In this document: positions 25,163 to 36,971 of the stretch, piece after piece
Numbering within the stretch: position 1 is the first letter of the stretch
Layout of the letters: each line of letters starts with the position of its first letter
Made by a program: the position numbers and the translations under genes
Notes under the pieces: model-generated
Databases searched by the model: none
What the model was told of the DNA's origin: nothing
Seen by the model: the letters and a program-made list of their open reading frames with translations, nothing else
Assembly (NCBI GenBank): GCA_051294375.1
Contig: CM119267.1
Coordinates: 23,065,486 to 23,129,485 of the forward strand
Length of the DNA: 64,000 nucleotides
Reading direction: 5' to 3'
Source: Paraspadella gotoi
Taxonomy: Eukaryota; Chaetognatha

Positions 25163-28075
25163 ATGGTGAAATTATCCCGTTCTCATTGGACGTTAGGATT
25201 GGTGGTCGTTGCCGCGATACTCGGCTTCAACTACTGGCACTCTTCTTCTCAGCTTCAAGTTGTCAATCTTCAACTGAACGAACTGCAGCACAACCACGGC
25301 GAACTCGCCGCTCAAAAGCTTCAGCTCGAGTCGACGAACGAGGTGCTGGAGAAAAAGCTTAAGCATAGCGAGTATACTTACGAAACCTTTCGACAGGTGA
25401 GTTTTAAGGATTCGATGATGTTGACGGTGCTGTCGTAAACGTCGCCTTTAAATCGCAGACTCAGGAGAAAAAGGACGAAGAGATGACGGTCTTGTCCGAA
25501 AATCTGAAGCAGATGGAGACTGAAACCAAGCGGAGACGAACGATAGACGATAAGCGAATCGGGGAAGCAAACCTGAAGCTTCAGTCCGCCATGATCAACG
25601 CCTCCAAGGTAATTGCAAAATCTTAAAGCTTCCCTAAGTTGGACGTTGGATCAGATCTACGTGTCTCTCTGTGACTCTTTTTATTTCGCCAGACGGGCTT
25701 AAGCCCGTCTTGGCGTGATAATCGTTTATAATTACGTCATAACGCTTTTTTTATAATTTTTTTATTAATACCAAAAACAGTATTGATAAAATCAGGAACA
25801 GTATCAGTGTAAAAGACTAAAATATTAAAAAACAACAAAAAAAAGATAGTAACGTTTCAAATAGAATCATGAATAAAATGTTATGAACTAATTTTAAAAT
25901 GTTACACTCATTTTTTTATATAAAAATTATTACGAATTATAATTGATTTTTATAAAAGTATGCTCTCATAGTAAGTTAAAAAATTAAATATGGCTTCTCA
26001 TGTTTAAGATCTTTAAAATTGTTATGTTTCATATAGATAAAAATATTTTTTGTTTGAATTTTCTACTTATTTATTGTAATATGCAAATTAAAATATAATA
26101 CTTATTGCAATATGCAAATTTGTATATAATATACTATATTCTTATTTGCATATTATAATAAGTTATAATATTTAAGAAATTTATAAAAAAATAAGTCACA
26201 AAACTGGTAACGAATTAGTCTCAGTGGACCTCTCCTCGTCCATTGACCCGTCAGGCTTACTGGGTGACGCCGTCGTCCACTCGCTTCGTCAATTACTATT
26301 AAATCATTGAACTCGTTATCGCATCGGTTGTTTTTTTTTCTCATTAATTTTCTTTTATAGTAACGTCTGGCGAGATCACTATACTTTAAGATTTTTTCAA
26401 TTTCCAGTTGTTAGAGATTCCTCAAAGGACGAGGACTTAATTAGGCAGCTTCGAGAGGAAAACAATCAACTGAATGCCCAGTTGGCGGCGCTGCCTAAGT
26501 CGGAGCCGGAGAAGGGCGCATCGGCGACCGACTGTAACGTCGCCTGCCTGGCGTTCGCAGAGGCGGCCCAGCAACGCCTCTTCAAGAAGGTCGAGCAGCA
26601 TTTCGGGATCGAGGGACTCGAGCTCTTGAAGTCTTCAGACATGGGCATGACTAAGAAGCCGGGAACATTGATAACGGGACCACCAATGGAAGGGAAGTTG
26701 GCCCCGGACATACTGGTCGTTGACAGGGATGGAAAAAGGATAAAAGGTTCGTGTCATAAAATATTGGATAGTTAATAATTGAATTTATATACTGATAAAT
26801 TTAAAAACTTTACTCTTTGTTACATGACGAAATCTTCTAGATTATTGATGAACGGTTAATTGTGATTATAAGTTTATTTCTTTTGATGAAAGGAAATTAT
26901 GAAGCAAAAAGAATATTAGTATGAACGCCGTAATTGACCCATCTCTCACGCAGTTTGTTTAGAATTCTTTATTCTCCCACTCCTTTTTGAAATCAGCCCC
27001 TAACACCACCTCTTTTGCATCAAAGCCGCACAATTCTTCGGCTGTTGCAGCGGCATCCCTTCCCATTCCTTTAATAACAGGCCCTGCTCGGTTTGCTGAG
27101 TTAAATGCTAGCAAGCAGGAGATAGTCAATGCCACTCAAAATGTTGAAAGTCAATTGAAATCGCAGGAGATTGACTTGTTCCTTAACACCACAGAGCGCA
27201 CAGGGACTCCACTGGTGAAAAAGACAGAGCCAGAATGGGAATCCGTCCTCGTTAAAGAAAATAACTCGAGTCACTCCACTCTTGCCCCAGATCACGAAAA
27301 ACATAGTCTAGGAATGAGAAATTTTTTCATTGATCCTCTCAAGACGCCGGAGCTCAACAACGAAGGTTAAAATGTTGAGAAAACTTGGTAATAGTGTCGA
27401 ACTTTGAGAAATTAGAGGTAAACTAGTCTTTAATATTAACGATTCTGGTTAGATAGTATTGACTGGTGATTTGTCGTATGGTGATTGGTCGCGTATTCAT
27501 GACATGTGTTGTCCTCATCATACATCTTAAATTTATTGGTTGTACCAATATATGAATAAGAAAACGTTGAATGTTCTTTAAAATAACCTCGCTGTTCACT
27601 TCTTTTCCCAGAAGACGACGTTCCCAAACCCCAACCCCCATCCACCATCTCCAACCCCCGCACGCTACCGGACTCTGCTCCCGTCGTTGCCGCCGTCCCC
27701 GCCGTCGGATCCCTGCCCAACAACCCCCCAGCGGACTCGGCCGCCAAAGTGCCCGGCCCGCTCGCCATCGGCGCCGCCGTCTCCCAAGACGCTCGCGAAA
27801 ATCCCCCGGCGCCAGGACTGGAGAAAGCCGCCGCTGCTGCGGGCGAGGACGAACTCGACGACGACGACGACGACATAGTCGACGGAGAGGAAGAGGGAAA
27901 GGGTGCTGGGTTGGAGGACCCCGTGGCGCCCGACGGCGCCAAGCAAGAACCACTTTTAGAACAACCTCCGGCAAGGGGCGTGCTCCGAAAACCCCCGGCT
28001 CCAGACGTCGTGGATGAGATGAATAAAAACATGGCGTTGGAGGACGAGAAAAACGATGGAAAGATCGACGTTTGA
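25163..28075 (+). CDS. GOLM1/GOLM2-like type II Golgi membrane protein
   Basis: Five exons are supported: 25163-25396, 25459-25608, 26428-26746, 26997-27365, 27612-28075 (511 residues). A short N-terminus is followed by TM GLVVVAAILGFNYW, like the LGFNYW of GOLM1/CASC4. Then comes a lumenal coiled coil (LQLNELQHNHGELAAQKLQ ... KLKHSEYTYETFRQ ... LSENLKQMETETKRRR). A Ser/Pro/Ala-rich region and a C-terminus with an Asp run (EDELDDDDDD) and further acid residues follow. Vertebrate relatives cycle in the Golgi. The start of exon 3 is uncertain. The better pyrimidine tract ends at 26407 but gives a wrong phase; AG at 26427 keeps phase 0. A further exon in the 800-bp intron is possible. A CLEAR box lies upstream. 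The poly(A) signal AATAAA begins 5 nt after the stop, giving a very short 3' UTR. Confidence 0.78.
25687..25715. repeat. GC-rich near-perfect palindrome in an AT-rich intron
   Basis: A 29-nt inverted repeat with arms CGCCA-GACGGGCTT and AAGCCCGTC-TTGGCG (one extra base in one arm), in an intron that is otherwise strongly AT-rich. It could form a stable hairpin in RNA or be the closed end of a small mobile element. No function can be assigned. Confidence 0.7.
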
Positions 28076-29469
28076 ACGAAATAAAAAAGCCTTTTTATTT
28101 CCGATGAATGTGTAATGTATATTGTTACAAATATTGTAAGGTTCTTTGTGGTTGTAACGGTTGTGATTTTCTTTTTTCGCGTTTTTTTTTTGTTTTTTTT
28201 TGTTTTTTTGGTAATAGACAGCAATCCCTTCTATGGCAGAAAATTTATTTGCCGGCTATTTTTATTGCATTAATGAAATTTTTATAAAATTGGTCCTACG
28301 TAATTCTTTTTGAAAATTTATCTCTGCTGCACATTCCAATCTCCATTCGAGACGCACTCTTGTAATATTGCCTCCGTCAAATTCTCTTCTTCCCCCTTTT
28401 TAAATATTTTGTTCCGGTACTAGGAGCGGATGAAGTTGAGCCTCTAAATTCTAATTCCGTCTCAATCTGACAAATCTGTCTTCGCCTTAGACTCTCGAGA
28501 AGGCGCGTCGCAGTTGATTTCTGTCTTAATCTGCTTCAATCAAGATATGTTGTTTTTGGTGAGATCGACTCGAGAATCGATCGTCGCCTTTCAGTCTTTT
28601 CTGTCCTTTCGCAAGTCCAAGTCTCAATTCACCTTCATTTTTTTACAATTAGTTTCGATCTTCAAAAAAAATTATAAAACAGAAAAGAAATCTCACTCTT
28701 CGTTTCCGAACTTGATTGACGAGGTGCTCTTCCTCCTCCCACCTAATTTCCCTATCCGCGTCCTCGAATGATTCTTCGGGATTTTGGTCCAATCAGAGTC
28801 GTCGCTCGGTCTTGTCTCGACCAATGAAAGAGAGCCGCGTTTCTCGCGTCGCGAGAGTCCACGTCACTCTGATGATCGGCGACCTTTCATTTTATTAATA
28901 ATATGTTCCAGTATCAGGCCTGGGACTAGACTTACCCACTTACCTAACCTTCGATTTACAGTTTTTACTTGGTTTTAATTCTGAAAAAAATAGCGCACAC
29001 TACACAGTTTTATTTTTACATCATTCGGGGGGAACTGCACTCGAGAAACTATAAATAGTTTTTCAAAAAAAGTTTTTCATAGTGGTCACAGCTTTGTTAT
29101 TAGTATGAGTATTTATTTTACAGTTTTATGCAACCGGTCGCTTACGTTTTTGTCGCTGGTGATCTCAATCGCATACGAAAAAAAGCCTTTTCAATTTCAT
29201 ATGATGTTGAGTAAAATCTGTATGCGGTAACAAAGCCCCTCTTCTCCCATACCGCCATCGTAACATGCTGGACGTTCAATTGAAAACGAAAGAATAAAAC
29301 AATCTTTCGTCGGCCTTTTACAATTACCGCGTACAATTGTTTTTTTTCATGGTTACTAAAAACAAAACCGGATTGTATTACAGATTAAAATTATTGCCGG
29401 GTATTTTTATATATTTCGCCAATTTCAATTAACTTTTTACACTTTCATCTCAACAAAAAAAGAAGGCAG
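28076..29469. other. Intergenic upstream of PDIA3
   Basis: GOLM-like poly(A) signal at 28080, then AT-rich spacer and a CpG/CCAAT-containing promoter-like patch at 28700-28880. Downstream of it to the PDIA3 ATG is about 600 bp of AT-rich sequence, which may hold an untranslated exon or intron. No protein gene is recognised. Confidence 0.45.
28789..28866. promoter_or_regulatory. Candidate ER-stress promoter elements (CCAAT boxes and UPRE)
   Basis: Two CCAAT boxes (28789-28793 and 28821-28825) are followed by CCACGTCA at 28859-28866, the reverse complement of the UPRE TGACGTGG bound by XBP1/ATF6. It also contains the CCACG half of an ERSE. The ERSE spacing of nine bases is not met, so this is not a canonical ERSE. 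Its position upstream of PDIA3, a classic unfolded-protein-response target, makes regulation by ER stress plausible. Confidence 0.45.
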
Positions 29470-31691
29470 ATGTTGCGCCACGCCCTCTCCCTCGTCGCCT
29501 TTTTGGCGCTTGTCGCCGCCGGCAGCGATGTTCTCGAATATTCCGACTCCAACTGGGACTCTGAGAGTGAGTCGGACTAATTAAACTATTTGATTAAAAA
29601 TTTAAAAAACGGTATCCTTATCTACAAGTTTGTTTTAACTTTTTTTTCATGATCGCCAGTCGGGAAACACGATATTATCCTCGTGGAGTTCTACGCTCCT
29701 TGGTGCGGCCATTGCAAGCGACTGGCACCCGAGTACGAGAAGGCGGCGACCACGATGAAGCACGATGACCCAGCCATCCCACTGGCGAAAGTCGATTGTC
29801 CGGGTAAGTTGGAGACTCGCTCACGTGCGAGAACTAGAACGAAGTTCTTACCCGTCCTCTTTCCTTCTTTCCAGCCAACACCGATCTCTGCGGCAAGTTC
29901 GACGTCTCTGGCTACCCCACACTCAAGATCTTTAAAAAGGGCGCCATGGCGATGGACTACAACGGCCCCCGCGACGCTGACGGGATCGTCAAGTACATGA
30001 GGTCGAAGGCGGGTCCATCGTCCCGCCCTCTGGCCGATCTCGCCGCCGCCAAGAAGGTCATCGAGGGTAACGACCTCGTCGTTGTTGGCTTCTTCACCGA
30101 AGGCGAATCCACGCTCAGGAAGGAGTTCCTCTCGGTGAGGCCTTTTCCAAAACTGACAAATTCGGAGATTGTTTACATTTGTTAAGTCTTTTTAAATTTT
30201 TGTTTTTCTATCAGGCCGCCGACGCGTTGAGCGAGGACTTCAAGATGGCGCACTCGGATTCGAAAGAAGTCTTGGATCACTTCGGTCACCGCGACGAGAT
30301 CGTGCTCTTCCGACCCAAACGTTTTCACTCGATGTTCGAGCCCAAGAAGATCAAATTTGAGGGTGAGATTCCGGTTTTGTCGATTTGAAGTTCTTTCCTA
30401 TTTCTCTTTCCCCCCTTATCTTATCCAGGAGCGGAATCCGCCTACAAGATCAAGACCTTCGTCAAAGATAGCGCCAACGGCCTCTGCGGCGAGCGTACCC
30501 AATCCAACGCCGACCAGTTCTCCAGTCCCCTCGTCGTCGCCTACTACGATGTCGATTACGTCAAGAACACCAAGGGCACCAACTACTGGCGCAACCGCGT
30601 TATGAAGGTCGCCAAGAAGCTCGTCGAAGAGGGCCTTAAGCTCAACTTCGCCGTCAGCAACAAAGGCACCTTCCAACACGAGATCGAGGAGTACGGTCTA
30701 GCCGACAGAACCGGCGACAAGCCGCTCGTTGCCGCTAAGTGAGTCGAGGAGATTTGATGGTAAATAAGATCGTCGAACTACAAGGAGAGTTTATGTCCAA
30801 CAGATTAAGCCGAAAACAAAAAATAAAAACAAACGGTTGTGACTTTCGCTGACTTTTAGTCATGCACTCATGATTTGGGTTTATTTTCCTTCCTATGTTC
30901 CTCAGAAACGACAAGGGTGAAAAGTTCGTGATGTCGGCCGAGTTCGACCTCGCTGCCTTCGAAGCTTTTCTCCGCGACATGTTGGCCGGAAACCTCGAGC
31001 CTTATCTCAAGTCGGAACCTCTGCCCGCCGACGGCAACGCGGGTAAGTTTGATCAAGGTTTTCTCGTAACGACTTTCTAAATATTTTTAAACCCACTTTT
31101 TTTTTACCGTCTTTTCCCCAGGTCCTCTCAAAGTGGCTGTGGCCAAGAACTTCGAAGGGCTCGTCAACGACCCCGACCGCGACGTTCTCATCGAATTCTA
31201 CGCCCCTTGGTGCGGACACTGCAAGTCCCTCGCGCCCAAGTACGAGGAGCTGGCGGAGAAGCTCAAGGACGAACCCGGCGTCGCCATCGCCAAGATGGAC
31301 GCCACCGCCAACGACGTCCCCTCGGTTATTTTCTATTTCATCCCTTTTTGTTTTCCTCCCTATTTAATTTCTTATATTCTCTTTGCAAAGTAAATACAAT
31401 TATATTTTCTTTTATATTCTTCTCCAGCCGTACTCTGTTCAAGGCTTCCCTACCCTTTACTTCGCCAAAAAGGGCAGCAAAGGATCTCCGAAGAAGTACG
31501 AGGGAGGCAGAGAGGTAAGTTTTCGAGAATGGTGGGTGTGGAAAACCAACGTTTCATCTCTCTCACTCGTCTCTCTCTCCCCCCTTAACTCTCTCCAGGT
31601 TGACGACTTCGTCAAGTTCATCGCCAAGGAGGCGACGGACGAACTCCGCGGCTTCGACCGCTCGGGCTCTCCCAAGAAGTCCGAGTTGTAG
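29470..31691 (+). CDS. PDIA3: Protein disulfide-isomerase A3 (ERp57/ERp60)
   Basis: ER thiol oxidoreductase that folds glycoproteins with calnexin/calreticulin. Nine exons: 29470-29566, 29660-29803, 29875-30134, 30215-30362, 30429-30738, 30906-31042, 31122-31324, 31428-31514, 31599-31691; 492 residues (human 505 as I recall). A signal peptide ([17 protein letters not shown]) precedes the a domain with WCGHC at Cys48/Cys51. Thioredoxin-like b and b' domains follow, then the a' domain with WCGHC at Cys396/Cys399. [19 protein letters not shown] spans the exon 7/8 junction, as expected for PDIA3. The C-terminal KSEL is an ER-retrieval variant of KDEL; vertebrate PDIA3 ends in QEDL. The b' region [15 protein letters not shown] and YYDVDY separates it from PDIA1/PDIA4. 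The poly(A) signal is probably 32255. Confidence 0.97.
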
Positions 31692-32675
31692 CCAGTGAAT
31701 TGTCTTCTCGCGGTCGACGGTCACGCGTCCCCACCTTCGCGTCGCTCGCGCCTTCGACTAAGAAAAATCAACTCATTCATCGATCAATTTCTTGGAATTT
31801 TTGCTTCTTCAATCTCCCCCACGCGTGGCCCCGCCCATCCCGGATGTCGACTTTTGAAATCAAAAGTATTCGCTAACTCGTGGAAAGCTTAGGTCATCCC
31901 GCTCATCAAGTTTCGTTGTAGTTGTCAATTATTATTTTAAAATTACGTCTATTATAATTTAGCGAAGCTTTTTAATGGTTGGAGGGGGATGGAATCAGTG
32001 TTTACTATTTAAATTCGGTCTCATATTTCATTCGATAGAAACGTTGCACTTTTTTTAAATATCTTTATTCGTGTAGCCCCGTTCATTTTTTCAACATTCC
32101 TTTTTTTTCCCCTGTCATTGTGATAACCCGTACCTAGGCAAAATTTTAATTCGAGAAAGAACATTTTAATTTTTAATTTTTTTTCTCCAATATCCCACCC
32201 GATGGTTTCTCAACGAAATTGTTTTCTCATACCTTAATCATTGTTTTAAAAACAAATAAAATTTTACGTTTCAACGCTGGCTATTTCTCTTAGAAGTTAG
32301 AGCCTAGTTTGCACCTGCCTCGAGTATGCGCGCAGTAGTAGACTGTCAAACGGGAGTACATCATCCGTTCGTATCTCTCTGAGTGTCGCTGTGAGTTATG
32401 TAGTACTAATATTTTTTATAAGGAGTGCCATCCGATCGCTCTGACGAACAGAAAAACCAAATGGAATTAGCTCAACGCGCAACTAGGTGCTAGGCTGATC
32501 AGTTGTCAGAAAATTTAATTTTTTTCGAAATTTCGTTGATCAGATGAAACTAAGTTCATTGAAGCAAACGGTGGGGGAGACCCCCCTCGTCGCCAGAATC
32601 ATGACTTTTTAAAACTGGAAAGCGAACTCGTAAGGGGAAAAGTTGATACACGATCCGTCGACTCTTTGAACGATC
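31692..32675. other. PDIA3 3' UTR and Neuralized upstream region
   Basis: 3' UTR to about 32270, then roughly 400 bp of moderately GC-rich upstream sequence for Neuralized with ATGCGCGCAG near 32325. No other gene is seen. Confidence 0.5.
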
Positions 32676-35600
32676 ATGGGGAACGCGGGTTCAGGTCGAG
32701 GCAGCGCCAATCACAAACACGACGCCGACTGTCGCCATTTGGATCGATCCCCGCTGGCATTTAACTCCGTGCACGGAGAGAATATTAGGTGAGTGCGTCG
32801 GGGTAACTGAAAACTTTCTCGTGGCGTGTGCGAATTGGGCGCTCGATAAGGCGATGTAGTTGTCAAACGCTGACCAGAGATTCTTTTCTGCTACAGGATA
32901 TCAGAGGATGGACGTTCCGCCACGAGGGTGGAGTCGTTCTGTAAAGGACTCGCCTTCTCTCACCGACCAGGCGAGTCGCATTTTTTTTAAAAGAACTTAG
33001 TTTTTGTCTCTTCGATTCTGCGAAGTTCTCGTCTGCGTTCGCAAATCATTTCGTACAATGGCGTCAATCACGTCAATTCAGAATTAAAAACCGTTAACCA
33101 CCTGCGATCTTGACATTCGAGGCCAGTTTTATTTTCGGTTCAGCAACTAAGTATTATTAAAACTTCCATTTATCCACCACTAATCTCTTCCAATGTCCTT
33201 AACTCTTGCAGTGGCGCCTCTGGAAAAGGTTTACCTCCAGTTCTCCGAGGTTTCCACGTCATGGAGCGGGGTTCTGCGGTTTGGCTTCACCGGCATCGAT
33301 CCCGCCTTTCTCAATCCAGGTCGGAATACGGCCCAGTGGAATAAGTTACAATCCATCAGCCGTACCGTAGACGTTTGTAACGCGATCACTTAACTCAGAA
33401 ATAAGGAGTTCCTCCAGCGGACTTTCTCCCTTCCATGTTTCCAAATTTTCGTTGAAGTAAACGTTTTCGATCTATACCTTTTCTGCAGCCTCCCTTCCCC
33501 GCTACGCCTGCCCTGATCTGACGAACAAGCCCCTCAACTGGGCCAAGGCCCTGGCCGAGCAGTACGCCGAATACATGTACTCACTCTACTTTTACTACAC
33601 GAAAAGCGGCGACGTTTATTACGGTGTCAATAACGAGGACAAGGGTCTCTTCTTTTCGGGTAAGGCAAAGAAAGAAAAAGAAAAAAAAAAAAAGAAATCG
33701 AGTATCTATCAATTCTCCCCGACGCTCAACCCCATCCAACGAATTCTGACAGGAGTGAACACGAACTGCTCCCTCTGGGTCATGCTCGACATCTATGGCA
33801 ACACGAAGACGGTGGAATTCACGGATCCGCCTAGACCCGAGACTGGGACCTTCCTTCTCAACAATCAAATTACTCTCAACAACGGGCAGAGCCAGTTCGC
33901 CGTCGACGGATCTAGTCATTTCACCGCGCACCGTCACAACAATTCCAACGTGTACAACAACCGGGATATCTATTCCAACCTATCTCAACAGGCAGGACTG
34001 GGATTGAAAGAGAATGCGTTGTTAATACGTTGTTTATGCCTTGGTTGCGAAGGGAAATGACCTTAACCTTTGGGTCAAAGCTAATAGCTAATCAAAACGG
34101 AATGGGTCATCAACCATGTTGTTATATTTAAACCAATCGCATCATAAATTCAGTCGCTGATAACTACTGTCTTAGGTCCATCTTCCACCCGGCGGAAACA
34201 ACCGTCTTTCGGCGCCGATTCTCAACGGATGGTGCGATCATTTTCAAGCGGTGCGGGACGGTGGCATGGGCGGCGCCATGCCGCGCAGCAGCAGCCTCGA
34301 CGTCCCGCCCAATCAGGTCGATAGAGGGCGATATTGTATTTTCTTTTACCCGGCTTTTAACTTTGACGTCTTTTGATCCCCTTCCTCTTCAGACGGATCC
34401 CATCCCGCTCCATCATCCGCCCCACCAACTGTCTCCGCTCCACTTCCACGACACCCACGGCGAAAACGTCCGGTTGAGCAATGACGGCGACGTTGCCTTC
34501 CGAATCGAAGAGGAATACTGCAACGCCTACGTTTTTACCAATCGACCGCTGCGACCAGGTGACCGTCATTTCTCCTTCGGCTCTTTTCTTTACGGAAAGT
34601 CTCGAATCTTTTCCCTTTCTACTTTTTTGTATCTCCTCTCTTTCTCTCCTAGGCGAAGCCGTGGTAATTCAGATACAAAAGGTGGAACTCATGTATCTCG
34701 GGACGTTAGCGTTCGGCCTCACCTCCTGCGATCCCGGACAAATCGGCGCGGCGGAGTTGCCCGACGATTCCGACGATCTTCTCGGTCAGGAGGGGGGGGG
34801 AACGTCAAATGAAGCAGATGGGTTTTTGTACTGATTTGCGAGTTAATGGTTGGGTGTGGCTAAGGTTATATAATATATATTATTATTATTATTACTTTAT
34901 CATATTGTTCCAACTAAATTTCTAAATTTACTTACCGTTTATTACAATAAATTACATAATTTATCTTTATTAATCATTATTTATCACTCCCAAATCCTCC
35001 ATCTCAGACCGCAAGGAATACTGGGTCGTCAACAAAGACGTGGGGGGTGTGCCTGGCGTCGGCGACGAGCTCAGTTTCTTGCTCACGCGCGATGGCGAAG
35101 TCGTTTACAGCAAAAACTGCCGCCAACTCGCCGTCCTCATGCACGTCGACGTCTCCATGCCGCTCTGGGTCTTTTTTGACGTTTACGGCAAGTTGGCAGA
35201 GTGTGGGGGTGGGGTGGTTTGTAGTCGGGGTTGATTGAACGAACGACGATAATTCGATGGTTAATTTGAATAAGATCGCATATTCCAAATGACCCAAAAA
35301 CCTCTCGTCCTCTCGTCATTCAGGCAACACCTCCAAGATCAAAATCCTCGGCGCCATGTCGAGCGCCGACGCGACGGCGCTGGGGCGATCCTCGTCGTTG
35401 CGACCGACTTCGCTTCCGGCGCCACTTCCGGTTTCTTCCATCCAGTTCGAGGAAACGAACAACACTGCCACCAGCGGTTACGCGGGTGAGGGTCTCTCGA
35501 GCGCAGAATCATTCTTGTCGCGTAATCAATCATTTATCAATCTTATCTATCATTCCCTTACGCAGTCGGAGCCTCCTCCCCTCAACTCGTCGTGTCCTTA

Positions 35601-36038
35601 CCTCCCCTCTCCTCCGCCTCAACCTTCGAAGGCGACGGTGCCGTCCCGAGCGACCCGTCGAGCTCCTTGTCGGCGCCTCTCACCGAGGACGAGCTGCAGC
35701 ACGAGCGGAACGCCTTCGCCGAAAACGTCAGCTTGGGAAACTACGCGTCGGTGGGTGGACGTTCAAGGCCGCCCGGATCTTCCGCCGGCGGTACGCCCCG
35801 TTCTGTCGCGGATGCTTCCGCCGTCGCGGCCGACGCCGCCAACGATAGCGGTGGCAGCGGGGACCTCAGCGCCGAATGCACGGTCTGTTATGAGCGCGCC
35901 GTCGACAGCGTCCTCTACACCTGCGGACACTGCTGCATGTGCTACGACTGCGCTTGGGAATGCAAGCAGACCCGCGGAGGTCTCTGCCCAATTTGCCGCG
36001 CGCCCATCAGAGACGTTATAAGGATTTATAGATCATGA
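32676..36038 (+). CDS. NEURL1: Neuralized E3 ubiquitin ligase (two NHR domains plus RING)
   Basis: E3 ligase that ubiquitinates Delta-type Notch ligands to drive their endocytosis. Eleven exons: 32676-32788, 32897-32970, 33212-33319, 33489-33659, 33753-33991, 34176-34316, 34393-34558, 34653-34784, 35008-35187, 35324-35485, 35566-36038; 652 residues. It begins MGNAGSG, a plausible N-myristoylation site like that of vertebrate NEURL1. NHR1 is at about residues 25-180 (HGENIRISEDGRSATR ... FGFTGIDP) and NHR2 at about 290-440 (HGENVRLSNDGDVAFRIEE ... FGLTSCDP). The C-terminal RING-HC, residues 600-639, contains CTVC, CGHC, CYDC and CPIC. Introns starting at 32971 (GCGAGT), 33992 (GCAGGA) and 35188 (GCAAGT) all need GC donors to keep frame. 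Apart from that the gene is a textbook member. Confidence 0.95.
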
Positions 36039-36971
36039 ACTTCCCTATTTTTCCCCTCTACCTTTTCTTTCACTTTCCCGTCGGGTGGGGGAGTTATTTT
36101 TCTCGTTTTAGTTTTTAAAGACATCTTAAGAATTTTTTTTTATTGCAAGATAACTTCACTTAAATTCTTTGTCTTAAGCTTTGCAGGTAATCGCGTCTTT
36201 ATTGTTGTTATAAATGCTTAATGTTTTATGTAACACGTAGTAGGATTAGATGTCTAGTAGGATTTTAAACCAACCCCTTACCGATTGAGTTGGGCGATTG
36301 TTAAGTAACATCATAACTTCCATTCTTCCCCCTCCACCAAAAAAAATAAAATAAAATAAATACTAAATGGCCTGCCTTTATAAATATTCTATTTTAATTT
36401 CAACTATTTTTAAATGTTCTGTTTCTCCTCTTTCCCACTATACCTGTGATATAGCCAACTACAGTAGTATATCTTGCCTTTTCCTTTGTCATAGAAAGTG
36501 CCTTTTTCAAAATCCTAAGAAAAAACCCTAGTTATTTTAAGGACGAGGATTAAGTATACATCTATGGGAATATTACTTGTGTGAAGTCGTTATAGCATAC
36601 GTAACAGCTGGCCCGATTACTAGTACTACTACTTCATCGCAGTTTATGCTTTGATTTGTCTAAGTTTGAGTCAAAATAAATCGTATCGTGTTGGCTATTA
36701 ATACTATTCCATATAGTTTAAAATATAAAGCTCTTGTTTCAAAGGAGAAATAAAATTTGGAAAAGTATTTTGACGATAGTTACATGTCGGAATATAAGTT
36801 CTACTTGGAAGATCGGTCACTTGTGGCCTTGGCACTTATTTCTACACTTTATTTTTATTTGTGAATATGATTTCGACCAATTCAATTGGAATTTGGAATT
36901 TTTTCTTTTAAAATGTTTTATAAAAAAAATGAAATGTTTTTATTTTGTCAAAAGCCAGGGTAGACTGAAAA
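36039..36971. other. Neuralized 3' UTR and intergenic
   Basis: Contains AATAAA-type signals in an AAAATAAAATAAAATAAAT run at about 36340-36362. The remaining sequence is AT-rich with no gene. The first exon of the next gene is only 13 codons, so its promoter must lie here. Confidence 0.5.

Noticed and set aside
27436-28224. Minus-strand frame of 262 codons
   Set aside because: Antisense to the acidic, Pro/Ala-rich last exon of the GOLM-like gene; Ser-run product with no resemblance to a known protein.
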